Source of the DNA: Dokdonella sp.
GTDB lineage: Bacteria; Pseudomonadota; Gammaproteobacteria; Xanthomonadales; Rhodanobacteraceae
Assembly (NCBI GenBank): GCA_023228465.1
Contig: JALOBC010000014.1
Coordinates: forward strand, 18,885 to 82,884
Direction: 5' to 3'
Length of the DNA: 64,000 nucleotides
Both the position numbers and the translations under genes were made by a program. Under the pieces are notes generated by a model. It made no database searches, was not told where the DNA came from, and saw nothing but the letters and a program-made list of their open reading frames with translations. Below, in pieces: positions 54,201 through 62,629 of the stretch; the stretch's first letter is position 1; the number at the start of each line of letters is the position of its first letter.

Positions 54201-54573
54201 CGACGAGTTCACCTATTCGGACGGCGAGACCTTTGCCGCCGGCGTCAAGGCACTCAAGCTCGGCCCGCTGATCGGCGCGCGCACCGCCGGCGCCGGGATC
54301 TGGCTGTCCGACCGCAACCGCCTGTCAGACAAGGGCGTCGCCCGCGTGGCCGAAACCGGCCAGTTCGATGCCGCCGGTCGCTGGCTGATCGAAGGCCGCG
54401 GCGTGACGCCGGACATCGCGGTCGAGAACAAGCCGTGGGCCACCGCCACCGGCCACGACGCGCAACTGGAAGCGGCGCTGGGCTACCTCGACCGCCAGAT
54501 CAAGGCCGAACCGGTGCCGCCGCTGCGCGCCCAACCGATCCCGCCCGTGGGCACGTCGGCGGCGGTGCCCTGA
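51292..54573 (+). CDS. Tricorn-like S41 family protease, secreted
   Basis: A 1093-residue protein with a signal peptide (MRVLTWPLLALLICVAGTARA). Two consecutive propeller-type repeat regions follow (about 25-330 and 350-660, with PVISADGRQVAFVA-like WD/TolB blades). Then come a core helical region, a PDZ domain (about 790-865, containing VDAREGDLITAINGRPV) and the S41 catalytic domain. The nucleophile S976 lies in FTYSDGE, preceded by IIDVRRNRGGNIDSWV. Archaeal Tricorn degrades proteasome products; this exported homologue probably trims peptides in the periplasm (inference). A clear GGAG precedes the ATG. Confidence 0.94.
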   Translation: MRVLTWPLLALLICVAGTARAAPGYYREPALHGDSVVFVSEGDLWRVAAGGGHAQRLTTHPAPESQPVISADGRQVAFVASYDGAPDVYLMPLAGGEPRRLTFDASRAWLSGFAPDGSIVYASEAVVGPGMSRALRRVDPASGAITDVPLADARELVYGADGRTVWFTRFGLAVSGDHAVDYRGGAMAQLWRWDSAAEGEALRLAADLDANLSQPMWWQDQLYVVSDAGGRANLWAMDGNGGARRQLTHYSDFDVRGARLDGGRIIYQLGADLHLYDIASGSDRTLDIVLDSDFLQRRERFLAEPLKWLGHAAPDAAGERVALSARGRVVLAGTQALRRVDLAVPEQARARAAVPAADGTSVFAVTDIEGRSEIWSYPADGSTATRVLVADAGVYRWRLWPSPDGRWLAHADKHARLWLLDLKNGRSHVVDESPHGDDDAYSDVAWSADGRYLAWSRPDSNRQMPQLFIAAADAKHKAVLSTDRYESFSPAFSPDGRWLYFLSNRRFVATPASPWGDRNTGPMFDKRTQILALALQPGLRFPFQAVDELAPATPKEDKTDRDDVPRPGPDVVFEGLATRLHDTGVEAGNYSDLAAHAERLYFLARDAGSRGQDRLQVLPIEAGKHTAQTFLDKVGAYRLSANGKRLMVLTAGKQPGEPGGVLLLDATAKAPDERVAAQVRVDDWKLAIDPAREWQQMFEDAWRLHREFSFDPAMRGIDWDAVRARLAPLVRRVNDRLELDDLLGQMSANLGILHSQVRGGDYRQDPAAPEAALLGARLAATDGGVRIEHIWRTDPELPALRAPLQQPGVDAREGDLITAINGRPVTSLAEVARALLAQAGQQVLLELRRGGQASRAIVRPVTPEREALLRYGDWVRGKLARVEQAAGGRIGYLHLYAMGPNDIAAFVREFYAQIDRDGLIIDVRRNRGGNIDSWVIEKLLRRVWAFWQPPHGAPAGNMQQTFRGHLVVLADEFTYSDGETFAAGVKALKLGPLIGARTAGAGIWLSDRNRLSDKGVARVAETGQFDAAGRWLIEGRGVTPDIAVENKPWATATGHDAQLEAALGYLDRQIKAEPVPPLRAQPIPPVGTSAAVP

Positions 54574-54609
54574 GCGCGTCACCGGCGCCTTGCGGCCGCC
54601 GGAGCGCCG

Positions 54610-54634
54610 CGCCGCGCCGCGACATGGCGCGGCG
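54610..54634. terminator. GC hairpin between convergent S41 protease and adaptor genes
   Basis: CGCCGCGCC (54610-54618) and GGCGCGGCG (54626-54634) form a perfect 9-bp stem with a 7-nt loop midway in the 98-nt convergent spacer. There is no U-run, so intrinsic termination is uncertain. Confidence 0.4.
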
Positions 54635-54671
54635 TCGGAATTGCGGCGCGGGATCGGGCCTCGCGACCCTC

Positions 54672-55727
54672 CTAGGGCGCCCGCTCGCCGGTGGCCTCGA
54701 TGGTCACGTCCACGCGCAGGCCCACCGGCAGCGGGGTGCCGGGTTCGAGGGCGATCAGCGCCTGCAGGGTCTTGGCGTCGCGGCGCTGGGTGGGATCATC
54801 GGTCGCCGCCAGGCGTTGCCCCATGCGCCGCGCCACGCGCACCACCCGGCCGGCGAACTGCCGGCCGGGAAAGGCGTCGGCGCTGACCTGCGCCGCGGCA
54901 CCGACGTGCACGCGGGCCACGTCCAGTTCGTCGATGTCGGCACGCACCATCAGCTGGTGCATGTCGCCGATGGACGCCACCGGCGAAGGCGTCAGGGCGG
55001 TGACCGTTTCGCCCGGATTGAGGCCGCGCTCCAGCACGATGCCGGCAATGGGCGAGCGTACGCGGGTTTTCTCCAACAGTGCCTGGGCCTGCGCGGCCTG
55101 GCCGGTCGCCGCGTCCAGTGCCGCTTCGGCCGCCGCGATATCTTCCGCGCGGCTGCCGGCCAGCAGCACGGCGAGCTGCGCCGCGGCGCGCTGGCGCGCG
55201 GCGGTGGCGGTGGCCGCCTGGGTTCGTGCCTGGTCGAGCAGTTCCTGGGCAATCAGCTTGCGTTCGGCCATGCGCTCGCGGCGCTTGAGATCCAGCGCCG
55301 CCTGGCTCTCCAGCGCCGCCGCTTCGTCGCGTGCGGCGCGCGCGGCGGCGATGTCCTCGCGGCGCGGGCCATTGCGCAGGCGTTCCAGTTCGGCGCGGCG
55401 CAACGTCACCTGCGCCCTGGCAGTTTCCAGCGCGGCGCGCTGCTCGGCATTCTCCAGCTCCGCCACCAGCTGGCCCGCCGTCACCGTATCGCCTTCCTCC
55501 ACCAATACGCGATCGATGCGACCCGGCACCTGCGGGATCAGCAGGCGTTCCTCGCCCAGCGGTTCCACCAGTCCTCCGGCATGGATGGCGTGCCCGCCCT
55601 GGTAGGGTTGCGGTGGCGGCGGCGCGCTGGAACAGGCGGCGAACCCGGCCAGCACGAGGACGGCGAGCAGTGCGCGGCGCGGGAAACACTCCCGCCAGTC
55701 CCTTCGTTTCCAATATCTCAAGCGCAT
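54672..55727 (-). CDS. HlyD-family efflux adaptor, lipoprotein (DevB-like)
   Basis: A 351-residue membrane-fusion protein. The N terminus has a hydrophobic stretch ending LAGFAAC, where C32 could be lipidated. The biotinyl-lipoyl region (LIPQVPGRIDRVLVEEGDTV), a long Ala/Arg-rich coiled-coil hairpin (about 90-210) and RSPIAGIVLERGLNPGETV follow. It would carry the ABC exporter's cargo across the periplasm. The gene overlaps the ATPase gene by 10 nt and is the last of three. No outer-membrane channel gene is linked. Confidence 0.9.
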   Translation of the reverse strand: MRLRYWKRRDWRECFPRRALLAVLVLAGFAACSSAPPPPQPYQGGHAIHAGGLVEPLGEERLLIPQVPGRIDRVLVEEGDTVTAGQLVAELENAEQRAALETARAQVTLRRAELERLRNGPRREDIAAARAARDEAAALESQAALDLKRRERMAERKLIAQELLDQARTQAATATAARQRAAAQLAVLLAGSRAEDIAAAEAALDAATGQAAQAQALLEKTRVRSPIAGIVLERGLNPGETVTALTPSPVASIGDMHQLMVRADIDELDVARVHVGAAAQVSADAFPGRQFAGRVVRVARRMGQRLAATDDPTQRRDAKTLQALIALEPGTPLPVGLRVDVTIEATGERAP

Positions 55728-56431
55728 GGCGGTTCCCTGGCAGGCGGGCGGTCGCGGTCGAGGCGGCCATCTTCGAGGTGCAGCACGCGGTCGGCAAATT
55801 CCTCCACGCGCGGATCGTGGCTGACGATCAGCAGCGCGCAGCCCTGTTCATGGGCGAGGCGCTGCATGACGCGCACCACCTCGCGGCCGACCTTGCCATC
55901 GAGCGCGGCGGTGGGTTCATCGGCGAGCAGGATGCGCGGCTCGCCGGCCAGCGCGCGCGCGATGGCGACGCGCTGCTTCTGGCCGCCGGAAAGTTCGCCG
56001 GGAAAGCGCTCGCCAAGCTCGCCGATGCCCAGTTCGGCGAGCAGGCGGGTTGCCTCACCGCGCATCTTCGCGCGTGCCCAGTGGCGCAGGTCCAGCGCGA
56101 TGGCGACGTTCTCCCACGCTTTCAGGGTCGGGAACAGGTTGTAGTGCTGGAAAACGAAGCCGAAATGCGCCAGGCGCAGGCGCGTGAGCTCCTCCAGCGA
56201 CGCGCCAGCCAGCGAGCGGCCGTGCAGGAACACCTCCCCATGGGTCGGGCGCAGCATGCAGCCCATCACCTGCAACAGGCTGGTCTTGCCCGAACCGGAA
56301 GGGCCGAGCAGCAGGGTGACCTGCTGCGCGTGCAAGGCCAGGTCGACTCCGCGCAGGGCCTCGACCGCGGTGGCGCCGTGGCCGTAGGTGAGGCGCACGC
56401 CTTCCAGACGCAGCAGCGGCGCGTCTTTCAC
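55718..56431 (-). CDS. ABC transporter ATP-binding protein (DevA/LolD-like)
   Basis: A 237-residue ATPase of the MacB/LolD class: Walker A GPSGSGKTS, Q-loop FVFQHYNLFP, signature LSGGQKQR, Walker B ILLADEPTAALD and the switch His in VSHDPR. It begins at a GTG codon overlapping the permease stop as GTGA, and no ATG exists before the conserved KDAPLLRLEGV. With the permease and adaptor it forms a DevCAB-like exporter. In cyanobacteria such systems export glycolipids; the substrate here is unknown. Confidence 0.92.
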   Translation of the reverse strand: MKDAPLLRLEGVRLTYGHGATAVEALRGVDLALHAQQVTLLLGPSGSGKTSLLQVMGCMLRPTHGEVFLHGRSLAGASLEELTRLRLAHFGFVFQHYNLFPTLKAWENVAIALDLRHWARAKMRGEATRLLAELGIGELGERFPGELSGGQKQRVAIARALAGEPRILLADEPTAALDGKVGREVVRVMQRLAHEQGCALLIVSHDPRVEEFADRVLHLEDGRLDRDRPPAREPPCA

Positions 56432-57597
56432 TGGAACACCAGGGTGGGATCCAGCCGCGTGATGCGGCGGATCGAGATAAGTGCACCGGCCAGGCACATC
56501 AGCAATGTCAGCACGGCGAGCAGCAGGAGGCTCCAGGGCGGCAGGGCCATGGCGACGTTGCCGGTGCGGGTGTAGGCCACCATGGCCAGGGTCACGGCCA
56601 GTCCGATGGCGTAGCCGATGACCGCGCTCAGCGCCGCCTGCTTGACGATGACCCGGTTGAGATAGCTGCGGTCGGCGCCCATCGCGCGCAGCGTGGCGTA
56701 TTCGGCGAGCCGGTCGAGGGTGCTGGCGTAGAGTGTCTGCCCGACGATCACGGTACCGACCAGCAGGCCGAGCGCGGCCGCCAGCAGCAGCGCGGCACCG
56801 GCGCCGGTGGTGATCAGCCAATAGCTTTGCGTGCGCCGGGCGAACTCGCCACTCGGCAGCACTTCGACCCATGGCAGGCGCGCCGCCAGGTCACGTCGTA
56901 CGACGTCGATATCCGCCCCCTTGGCCAGCTTCACCAGCAGGTAGGTCGTTTCCTCCGGGCTGAAACGTGCCAGGCGCTGCGCGCGTGCATGGGTGGTGAA
57001 GATGTAGGGACTCTGCGTGAAGGTGCGGATGCCGTCGGTGAAGCCGACCACGCGCACGCGCTGGTTGTTGATCTCCACCACTTGGCCGAGCCCGTGCACG
57101 CCGAGCTTGTCCTGGTACAGCCGGTCGATGATGACGCCGTCGTCGATCTGCAGGTCGGCGCGCGTGCCTTCGACCATCGCCCACGGGCCGCCGCGCCCGC
57201 TGGCCAGCGAATACCCCGTCACGATCACCGATTCGCTGCCGCCATCGGGTTTGCGCCAGAAGGCGAACTGGACCATGTACTCGTCGACGCTGGCCACGCC
57301 CGGCACGGCAAGTGCTTCGTATCTGCGCCGGATCGGGATGCGTCCGGCGATGTCCGAATTGCTGGTGCCCAGCGGCAGCACCCACAGGTCCGCGTCGGCG
57401 TGTTCGACCAGGGTGCTGGCGGTCTGCGCGAAGCCGATCAGGAGCCCCAGCTGCGCGCCCATCAGCACCACCGAAAAGGCGATGCCGACCAGGGTGGCGA
57501 TGAAGCGCGTGCGCTCGTGGCTGAGGTTGCGCCAGGCGAGCAGGGTGGTGCCGGGATGCAGCAGATCGCCGCTGCCGCGCCAAAGCCTCATGCCCAT
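56428..57597 (-). CDS. FtsX-like ABC permease (DevC-like)
   Basis: A 389-residue MacB/FtsX-type permease. The first transmembrane helix (FIATLVGIAFSVVLMGAQLGLLIG) is followed by a ~230-residue periplasmic domain and three C-terminal transmembrane segments ending with SIRRITRLDPTLVFQ, the DevC signature end. It is first in the permease-ATPase-adaptor operon. A P-II gene lies 56 nt upstream on the same strand, so read-through from it is possible. Starts at 57597 or 57591 are both compatible. Confidence 0.9.
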   Translation of the reverse strand: MGMRLWRGSGDLLHPGTTLLAWRNLSHERTRFIATLVGIAFSVVLMGAQLGLLIGFAQTASTLVEHADADLWVLPLGTSNSDIAGRIPIRRRYEALAVPGVASVDEYMVQFAFWRKPDGGSESVIVTGYSLASGRGGPWAMVEGTRADLQIDDGVIIDRLYQDKLGVHGLGQVVEINNQRVRVVGFTDGIRTFTQSPYIFTTHARAQRLARFSPEETTYLLVKLAKGADIDVVRRDLAARLPWVEVLPSGEFARRTQSYWLITTGAGAALLLAAALGLLVGTVIVGQTLYASTLDRLAEYATLRAMGADRSYLNRVIVKQAALSAVIGYAIGLAVTLAMVAYTRTGNVAMALPPWSLLLLAVLTLLMCLAGALISIRRITRLDPTLVFQ

Positions 57598-57653
57598 GCA
57601 TCCGCAGGCACGGTGCGGCCGGACGCTGCGCAGCGGTGCGTCGGCATCGCCGT

Positions 57654-58127
<474 letters not shown>

Positions 58128-58140
58128 CTAGACTGTTTGC

Positions 58141-58219
58141 CAAGGGGAGGGATGCCAAGGGAACGGCGTCGCAAGGACGCTCCCGGGCCGGTGGCGGGAT
58201 CGTGATCCCGCCACCGGCC
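58141..58219 (+). ncRNA. Candidate GGA-rich leader or CsrA-binding RNA before ubiK
   Basis: Downstream of a weak promoter (58106-58134) the RNA would start near 58141 and carry GGGGAGGGATG, CAAGGGA and CAAGGA, all resembling CsrA/RsmA sites. It would end in a perfect hairpin, GGCCGGTGGCGGGAT (58186-58200) with its complement at 58205-58219 and loop CGTG. No U-run follows the hairpin, so an independent sRNA is unproven; a ubiK leader is the alternative. Confidence 0.35.
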
Positions 58220-58300
58220 GCCCCCCAGGACGCCTGCGCGGGCTGGGCATCTGCGCGCAGCGGCGCGAAAATGTGCTTCCACCGAACCTGCAGAGTCGCC

Positions 58301-58561
58301 ATGAACGCCATCCAGTCCATCGACCAGCTCGCACAACGCCTCGCCGCCCTCGTGCCGCCGGGTGTCCGCGAGGCGCAGACGGATCTCACCGCCACGTTCC
58401 GCACGACCCTCCAGTCGGGCCTGCGTCAGCTCAACCTGGTCACCCGCGAGGAGTTCGACGTGCAGCGCTGCGTGCTGCTGCGCACGCGCGAGAAGATCGA
58501 GCAGCTCGAACGCGACCTCGCTGCCTTGGAACAGCGCCTGACCACCACCAGGCCCAACTGA
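58301..58561 (+). CDS. ubiK: Ubiquinone biosynthesis accessory factor UbiK
   Basis: An 86-residue BMFP/DUF526 protein: N-terminal amphipathic helix (IDQLAQRLAALVPPG), then FRTTLQSGLRQLNLVTREEFDVQ and a C-terminal coiled coil (LLRTREKIEQLERDLAALEQRL). It associates with UbiJ to help assemble the ubiquinone-synthesis complex under oxygen. The position before a YifB/ComM gene is common in gammaproteobacteria. The gene ends in a clear intrinsic terminator 75 nt downstream. Confidence 0.93.
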   Translation: MNAIQSIDQLAQRLAALVPPGVREAQTDLTATFRTTLQSGLRQLNLVTREEFDVQRCVLLRTREKIEQLERDLAALEQRLTTTRPN

Positions 58562-58635
58562 GCAGCCGGCGCAGGGAGCCGGCCGGAGCGCAAGGATGCG
58601 CAAACCCATCAGTCATCCGAACGGTTTCCCGGGAC

Positions 58636-58686
58636 GTCCGCTGCTCCCTGCAGCTCACCCCAAGGCTGGAGCAGCGGACAATTTTT
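58636..58686 (+). terminator. Rho-independent terminator after ubiK
   Basis: A perfect 12-bp stem GTCCGCTGCTCC (58636-58647) / GGAGCAGCGGAC (58668-58679), a 20-nt loop and then AATTTTT. It ends 17 nt before the comM start, separating the two transcripts. Confidence 0.88.
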
Positions 58687-58702
58687 CCGGGCACGGCGTG
58701 CC

Positions 58703-60214
58703 ATGAGCCTGGCCGTGGTCTACAGCCGCGCGCAGGACGGCATCGCCGCACCACTGGTGTCCTGCGAAGTGCATCTTTCCGGCGGCTTGCCCGGCGCGTC
58801 CATCGTCGGCCTGCCGGAAACCGCGGTGAAGGAAGCACGCGACCGCGTGCGCGCGGCCATCCTCAACGCGCAGTTCGAGTATCCGCAGCGGCGCATCACG
58901 GTGAACCTGGCGCCGGCCGACCTGCCCAAGGACGGTGGCCGCTTCGACCTGCCCATCGCGCTCGGCATCCTCGCCGCCAACGGTGTCGTGCCACGCGCGG
59001 CCCTGGGCGATTGCGAGTTCATCGGCGAGCTTGCGCTTTCCGGCGAATTGCGCCGCGTCCACGGCGTGCTGCCTGCCGTGCTGCACGCGCGGCGCGCCGG
59101 TCGCCGCGTCATCGTGCCGCGTGCGAACGGCGCCGAAGCCGCCCTGGTGCGTGATGCCGACGTCTGCGTGGCGGATTCCCTGCTGGAGGTGTGCGGTCAC
59201 CTGCGCGGCGGCGGCCAGTTGCAGCGCGCGCAGGCTGCCACGGCGGTCGTGCCGGCGGCGGGCGACGCGGACGGCCCGCCCGACCTGGCCGACGTGCGCG
59301 GCCAGCAGCAGGCCCGGCGCGCCCTGGAAATCGCCGCGGCCGGCGGTCACAACCTGTTGATGGTCGGTCCGCCCGGCACCGGCAAGACCATGCTGGCCAG
59401 CCGCCTGCCCGGCATCCTGCCGCCGCTCGACGAGGACGAGGCGCTGGAGTTGGCAGCGATCCGTTCGATCGCCGGCTTCCGCGAGGACGTCAGCTACTGG
59501 AAGCAGCGCGCCTTCAGGGCGCCGCACCACACCGCTTCCGCGGTGGCCCTGGTCGGCGGCGGCTCGATCCCGCGTCCGGGGGAAATCTCCCTGGCCCATC
59601 ATGGCGTGCTGTTCCTCGACGAGCTGGTCGAGTTCGACCGGCACGTCCTGGAAGTGTTGCGCGAGCCGCTGGAATCGGGCCGCATCGCCATTTCGCGCGC
59701 CGCCCGCCAGGCGGAATTCCCGGCCCGCTTCCAGCTCGTGGCGACCATGAACCCGTGTCCCTGCGGTTACGCCGGCGATCCTTCCGGGCGCTGCCGCTGC
59801 AGCCCGGACGTGATCGCCCGCTACCGCTCGCGGGTCTCAGGGCCCCTGCTGGACCGCATCGACCTGAAGCTCGAGGTGCCGCGCCTCGCGCATGCGGAAC
59901 TGCGCGCCAGTGCGCCGGGCGAGAGCAGTGCCAGCGTTCGCGAACGGGTGATCGCGGCGCGCGCCCGCCAGCAGGCGCGTGCCGGCAAGCCCAACGCCCG
60001 GCTCGGCAATCGCGAGGTGGAGCGCGACTGTGCGCTGGCGCCGGCGCTGCATGCCCTGCTCGACCGCGCGGTCGAGCGCCTGGGACTGTCCGCGCGCGCC
60101 TATCACCGCACCCTGCGCGTGGCGCGCAGCATCGCCGATCTGGCCGCCAGCCCGCGCATCGAGGCGGCGCACCTCAGCGAAGCCATCCAGTACCGGCGCT
60201 TCGATCCGGGCTGA
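58703..60214 (+). CDS. comM: YifB/ComM family Mg-chelatase-like AAA+ ATPase
   Basis: A 503-residue protein with an N-terminal Lon-like ChlI domain (about 1-170, beginning MSLAVVYSRAQDGI) and a AAA+ Mg-chelatase domain. Walker A is GPPGTGKTM and Walker B reads GVLFLDELVEFDR. FQLVATMNPCPCGYAGD and a C-terminal helical domain follow. In Vibrio and Acinetobacter, ComM is a branch-migration helicase for integrating DNA in natural transformation. comF in the same window fits a competence set, though neither gene proves competence. Confidence 0.94.
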   Translation: MSLAVVYSRAQDGIAAPLVSCEVHLSGGLPGASIVGLPETAVKEARDRVRAAILNAQFEYPQRRITVNLAPADLPKDGGRFDLPIALGILAANGVVPRAALGDCEFIGELALSGELRRVHGVLPAVLHARRAGRRVIVPRANGAEAALVRDADVCVADSLLEVCGHLRGGGQLQRAQAATAVVPAAGDADGPPDLADVRGQQQARRALEIAAAGGHNLLMVGPPGTGKTMLASRLPGILPPLDEDEALELAAIRSIAGFREDVSYWKQRAFRAPHHTASAVALVGGGSIPRPGEISLAHHGVLFLDELVEFDRHVLEVLREPLESGRIAISRAARQAEFPARFQLVATMNPCPCGYAGDPSGRCRCSPDVIARYRSRVSGPLLDRIDLKLEVPRLAHAELRASAPGESSASVRERVIAARARQQARAGKPNARLGNREVERDCALAPALHALLDRAVERLGLSARAYHRTLRVARSIADLAASPRIEAAHLSEAIQYRRFDPG

Positions 60215-60253
60215 GCCCTGGTCGCCGGCTTGCCCGCGGGCCAGCCTGCACAG

Positions 60254-60282
60254 TTGACGTGCAAATGCGAATCGTTATCATT
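60254..60282 (+). promoter_or_regulatory. Promoter with overlapping Fur box for hemP
   Basis: TTGACG (60254-60259) and TATCAT (60276-60281) form a sigma-70 promoter with a 16-nt spacer. TGCGAATCGTTATCA (60266-60280) matches the Fur 7-1-7 inverted repeat TGATAATNATTATCA at 11-12 of 14 positions and covers the spacer and -10, so iron-bound Fur should block RNA polymerase. Confidence 0.7.
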
Positions 60283-60311
60283 CCACGACCGTAGTCCACC
60301 GGGATCTCCCG

Positions 60312-60515
60312 ATGCTCGATTCGCCCGTCCCCGAATGCCACGCGACCTCCGGCCACGACGTCGCCCATCCCCTGCTTTCCTTGCGTGCCGCCAGCATGCG
60401 TCGCATCGACAGCCGCCACCTGCTCGCCGGCCGCAATGAACTGGTGATCGAGCATGCCGGCCAGGAATACCACCTGCGCCTGACGCGCAACGACAAGTTG
60501 ATCCTGACCAAGTAG
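60312..60515 (+). CDS. hemP: Haemin uptake protein HemP
   Basis: A 67-residue HemP/HmuP family protein with the conserved end RRIDSRHLLAGRNELVIEHAGQEYHLRLTRNDKLILTK. Members are small cytosolic proteins required for expression of haem-uptake receptors. A Fur-box promoter lies 30-58 nt upstream. The usual downstream haem receptor gene is absent: only 1 nt separates the stop from the convergent DMT transporter. This is a solitary hemP that could act in trans. Confidence 0.9.
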   Translation: MLDSPVPECHATSGHDVAHPLLSLRAASMRRIDSRHLLAGRNELVIEHAGQEYHLRLTRNDKLILTK

Positions 60516-60516
60516 C

Positions 60517-61503
60517 TCAGGCGCCGCGGTCGCTGCGCAGCGCCCGCGCAGCGCGCGCATCACCGGCTGCCCGTCGGCCGGCCAGGGCACCGAGCGCAAG
60601 GATGCCGGCGATCACCAGCGCGGCGCCGACCAGCGCCACGCCTCCGGGCACGTGTTCGCCGAGAAAGGCCACGCCCAGCGCCGTCGAAAACACCAGTTCC
60701 GCCGCCTGCATGGCCTCGACCGCGCCCAGCGCGGCGGGATCGTCCTGCACCATCTCGGTCGCACGGAAGAACAGGATGGTCGCGATGGTGCCGGCGAACA
60801 GCGCCACGCCGCCCGCAAGCACGACCTGTGACCACGGCGGGCTGCCCGCCACGCTGCCGCCCCAGGCGGCGATCAGCCACCATGAGGGCTGGCTGGCCAG
60901 GGTCATGCCGAACACGCGCTGCGTGGCGTTGAGGCGCTCGCCGGTCTGTTCCAGATGCAGCAGCAGGGCGCGGTTGCCCAGCGGATAGAGGAAGGCGGCA
61001 AATGCCACCGCTGCCAGGGCCAGCCAGGCCTCGCGATCCAGTGCGCCCTGGTAATGCCCGGCCTGCATCAGGCCGATGCCCAGCACCACCAGCACCCCCA
61101 GCGCCAGGGCACGGCCGGGCAGGCGCGCGCGCTCCCCACGGTAGAGCAGGGGTCCCAGCAACATGCCGGCGATCACGGTGAGCTGGAAGGTGCCGGCCAC
61201 CAGCCAGGCAGGGGCATGATCAGCGGCCCAGGTCAGGCACACGCAAAACAGCGTGAAGCCGACGAAGCTCCAGCCCAGCCAGACCAGCGGGTGGCGGCGC
61301 AAGGCCTGCCAGACCGGTGCGGCTCCGCCCATCAGCGGCAACGCCGCGGCCAGCATCGGGAGTGTCAAGAGGTAGCGCAGCGCTGCCGACCACGCCCAGT
61401 GTCCGCCGGCTTCGGCCATGGCCCGGTTGAGGACATAGGTGCTGGTGAAGAACAGCGCCGAGGCCAGCGCCAGCAGGACGGCGACGAACGGATTGCGGCG
61501 CAT
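60517..61503 (-). CDS. DMT-superfamily transporter (EamA-like, multidrug-resistance-efflux type)
   Basis: A 328-residue membrane protein with ten hydrophobic segments in two EamA-like halves. It starts FVAVLLALASALFFTSTYVLNRAMAE and contains AWLVAGTFQLTVIAGMLLGPLL and ALFAGTIATILFFRATEM. The pattern is nearest the PF13536 multidrug-resistance efflux group. The C terminus is a basic tail rich in Arg and Ala. It is transcribed leftwards, followed by hemP in convergent orientation and preceded 34 nt upstream by bioC. Substrate unknown. Confidence 0.88.
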   Translation of the reverse strand: MRRNPFVAVLLALASALFFTSTYVLNRAMAEAGGHWAWSAALRYLLTLPMLAAALPLMGGAAPVWQALRRHPLVWLGWSFVGFTLFCVCLTWAADHAPAWLVAGTFQLTVIAGMLLGPLLYRGERARLPGRALALGVLVVLGIGLMQAGHYQGALDREAWLALAAVAFAAFLYPLGNRALLLHLEQTGERLNATQRVFGMTLASQPSWWLIAAWGGSVAGSPPWSQVVLAGGVALFAGTIATILFFRATEMVQDDPAALGAVEAMQAAELVFSTALGVAFLGEHVPGGVALVGAALVIAGILALGALAGRRAAGDARAARALRSDRGA

Positions 61504-61537
61504 GTGGGGTTCTCGAGGGGGTCGCGGGCCTTGCGGT

Positions 61538-62350
61538 TCACACCTGGCGCAGGCGCCAGGCCGGTACCTCGGCGGCAGCCAGCACCGCCTCGAAGGTCGC
61601 GGGCAGGACGCCCGCCCGGCGGCGCGAATCCAGCGCCGCCGCCAGTCGCGCCAGCCGCGTCTTGCCGGTCAGGGCGCGGTGGCGCCGGATATCGGCATTG
61701 GTGGCACCCAGCGCGCGCAGGTCGCGCATCAGCGCGAGCGCGTCGGGATAGGTGAGGGTGAAATCCTCACGCGCCACCACCGGGCGCCGGAATCCGCTGG
61801 CCAGCAGTGCATCGCCGATGTCGTGCATGTCCACGAAGCGGCTGACCCGTGGCAATCCATCGACCTCCTCGCTCGCCGCGCGCAGTTCCTTGAGCGTGTC
61901 CGGGCCGAAGGTCGAAAACAGCAGCATGCCATCGGTGGTCAGCACGCGGCGGAACTCGGCGATGGCCAGGCCGGGATCATCGCACCAGTGCAGGCACAGG
62001 TTGGCGTGCAGCAGGTCGATGCTGCCATCGATGAAGGGCAGCGCCTGCGCGTCCGCGCCGACGCACTGCGCTGCCGGTCCCAGGCGCGTGCGCGCAGCGT
62101 GCAGCATGGGCAGGGCAACATCCAGGGCGATGAATTCGGCCGCCGGGAAACGCGTCGCCAGCGCTGCACTGGTACGGCCCGGTCCGGCGCCGACATCGAG
62201 AATCCGCTGCGGCGCGAAATCCGGATACGCGTCCAGCCGCTCCAGCAGGCGCGCGCCGATCTCGGCCTGCAGCACCGCGTGGCCCTCGTAGGTGGCGGCC
62301 GCACGCGCAGCCGCACGGCGCACCTGCGCGGGATCGAGCCCGGCGCTCAT
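61538..62350 (-). CDS. bioC: Malonyl-ACP O-methyltransferase
   Basis: A 270-residue class I methyltransferase. AAATYEGHAVLQAEIGARLLERL at the N terminus, the SAM loop ILDVGAGPGRTS and LHWCDDPGLAIAEFRRVL are characteristic of BioC. It methylates malonyl-ACP to disguise it as a fatty-acid primer for pimeloyl synthesis in the biotin pathway. Other bio genes are not in the window. It precedes the DMT transporter by 34 nt on the same strand and is divergent from comF across 279 nt in which I see no gene. Confidence 0.9.
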   Translation of the reverse strand: MSAGLDPAQVRRAAARAAATYEGHAVLQAEIGARLLERLDAYPDFAPQRILDVGAGPGRTSAALATRFPAAEFIALDVALPMLHAARTRLGPAAQCVGADAQALPFIDGSIDLLHANLCLHWCDDPGLAIAEFRRVLTTDGMLLFSTFGPDTLKELRAASEEVDGLPRVSRFVDMHDIGDALLASGFRRPVVAREDFTLTYPDALALMRDLRALGATNADIRRHRALTGKTRLARLAAALDSRRRAGVLPATFEAVLAAAEVPAWRLRQV

Positions 62351-62629
62351 CGTCGCACGCCCTTGCTTGAGGCCAGCGAGCGGCCGGCGAGCGGACCGTT
62401 GTGTCGTGCCGTGGACGTATGCAAACCAGAGTGCTCCGTGACAGGCCGGGTCGCGATGTCGCGCGCCGCACCCCGGCTCGACCGCGCAGCAGGTGCCGGG
62501 CGGCTGGCCTGGCGTGACCGGCGCGGGTGGCGACGGCGGGCATTATCGCCGCTGTGTGCATGCGCGTCGCGCCGGCAGCCTCGAATCAGCCGCGCCGCCC
62601 GGCTTGGGCTAAAGTGGCCATCCTGTTCC

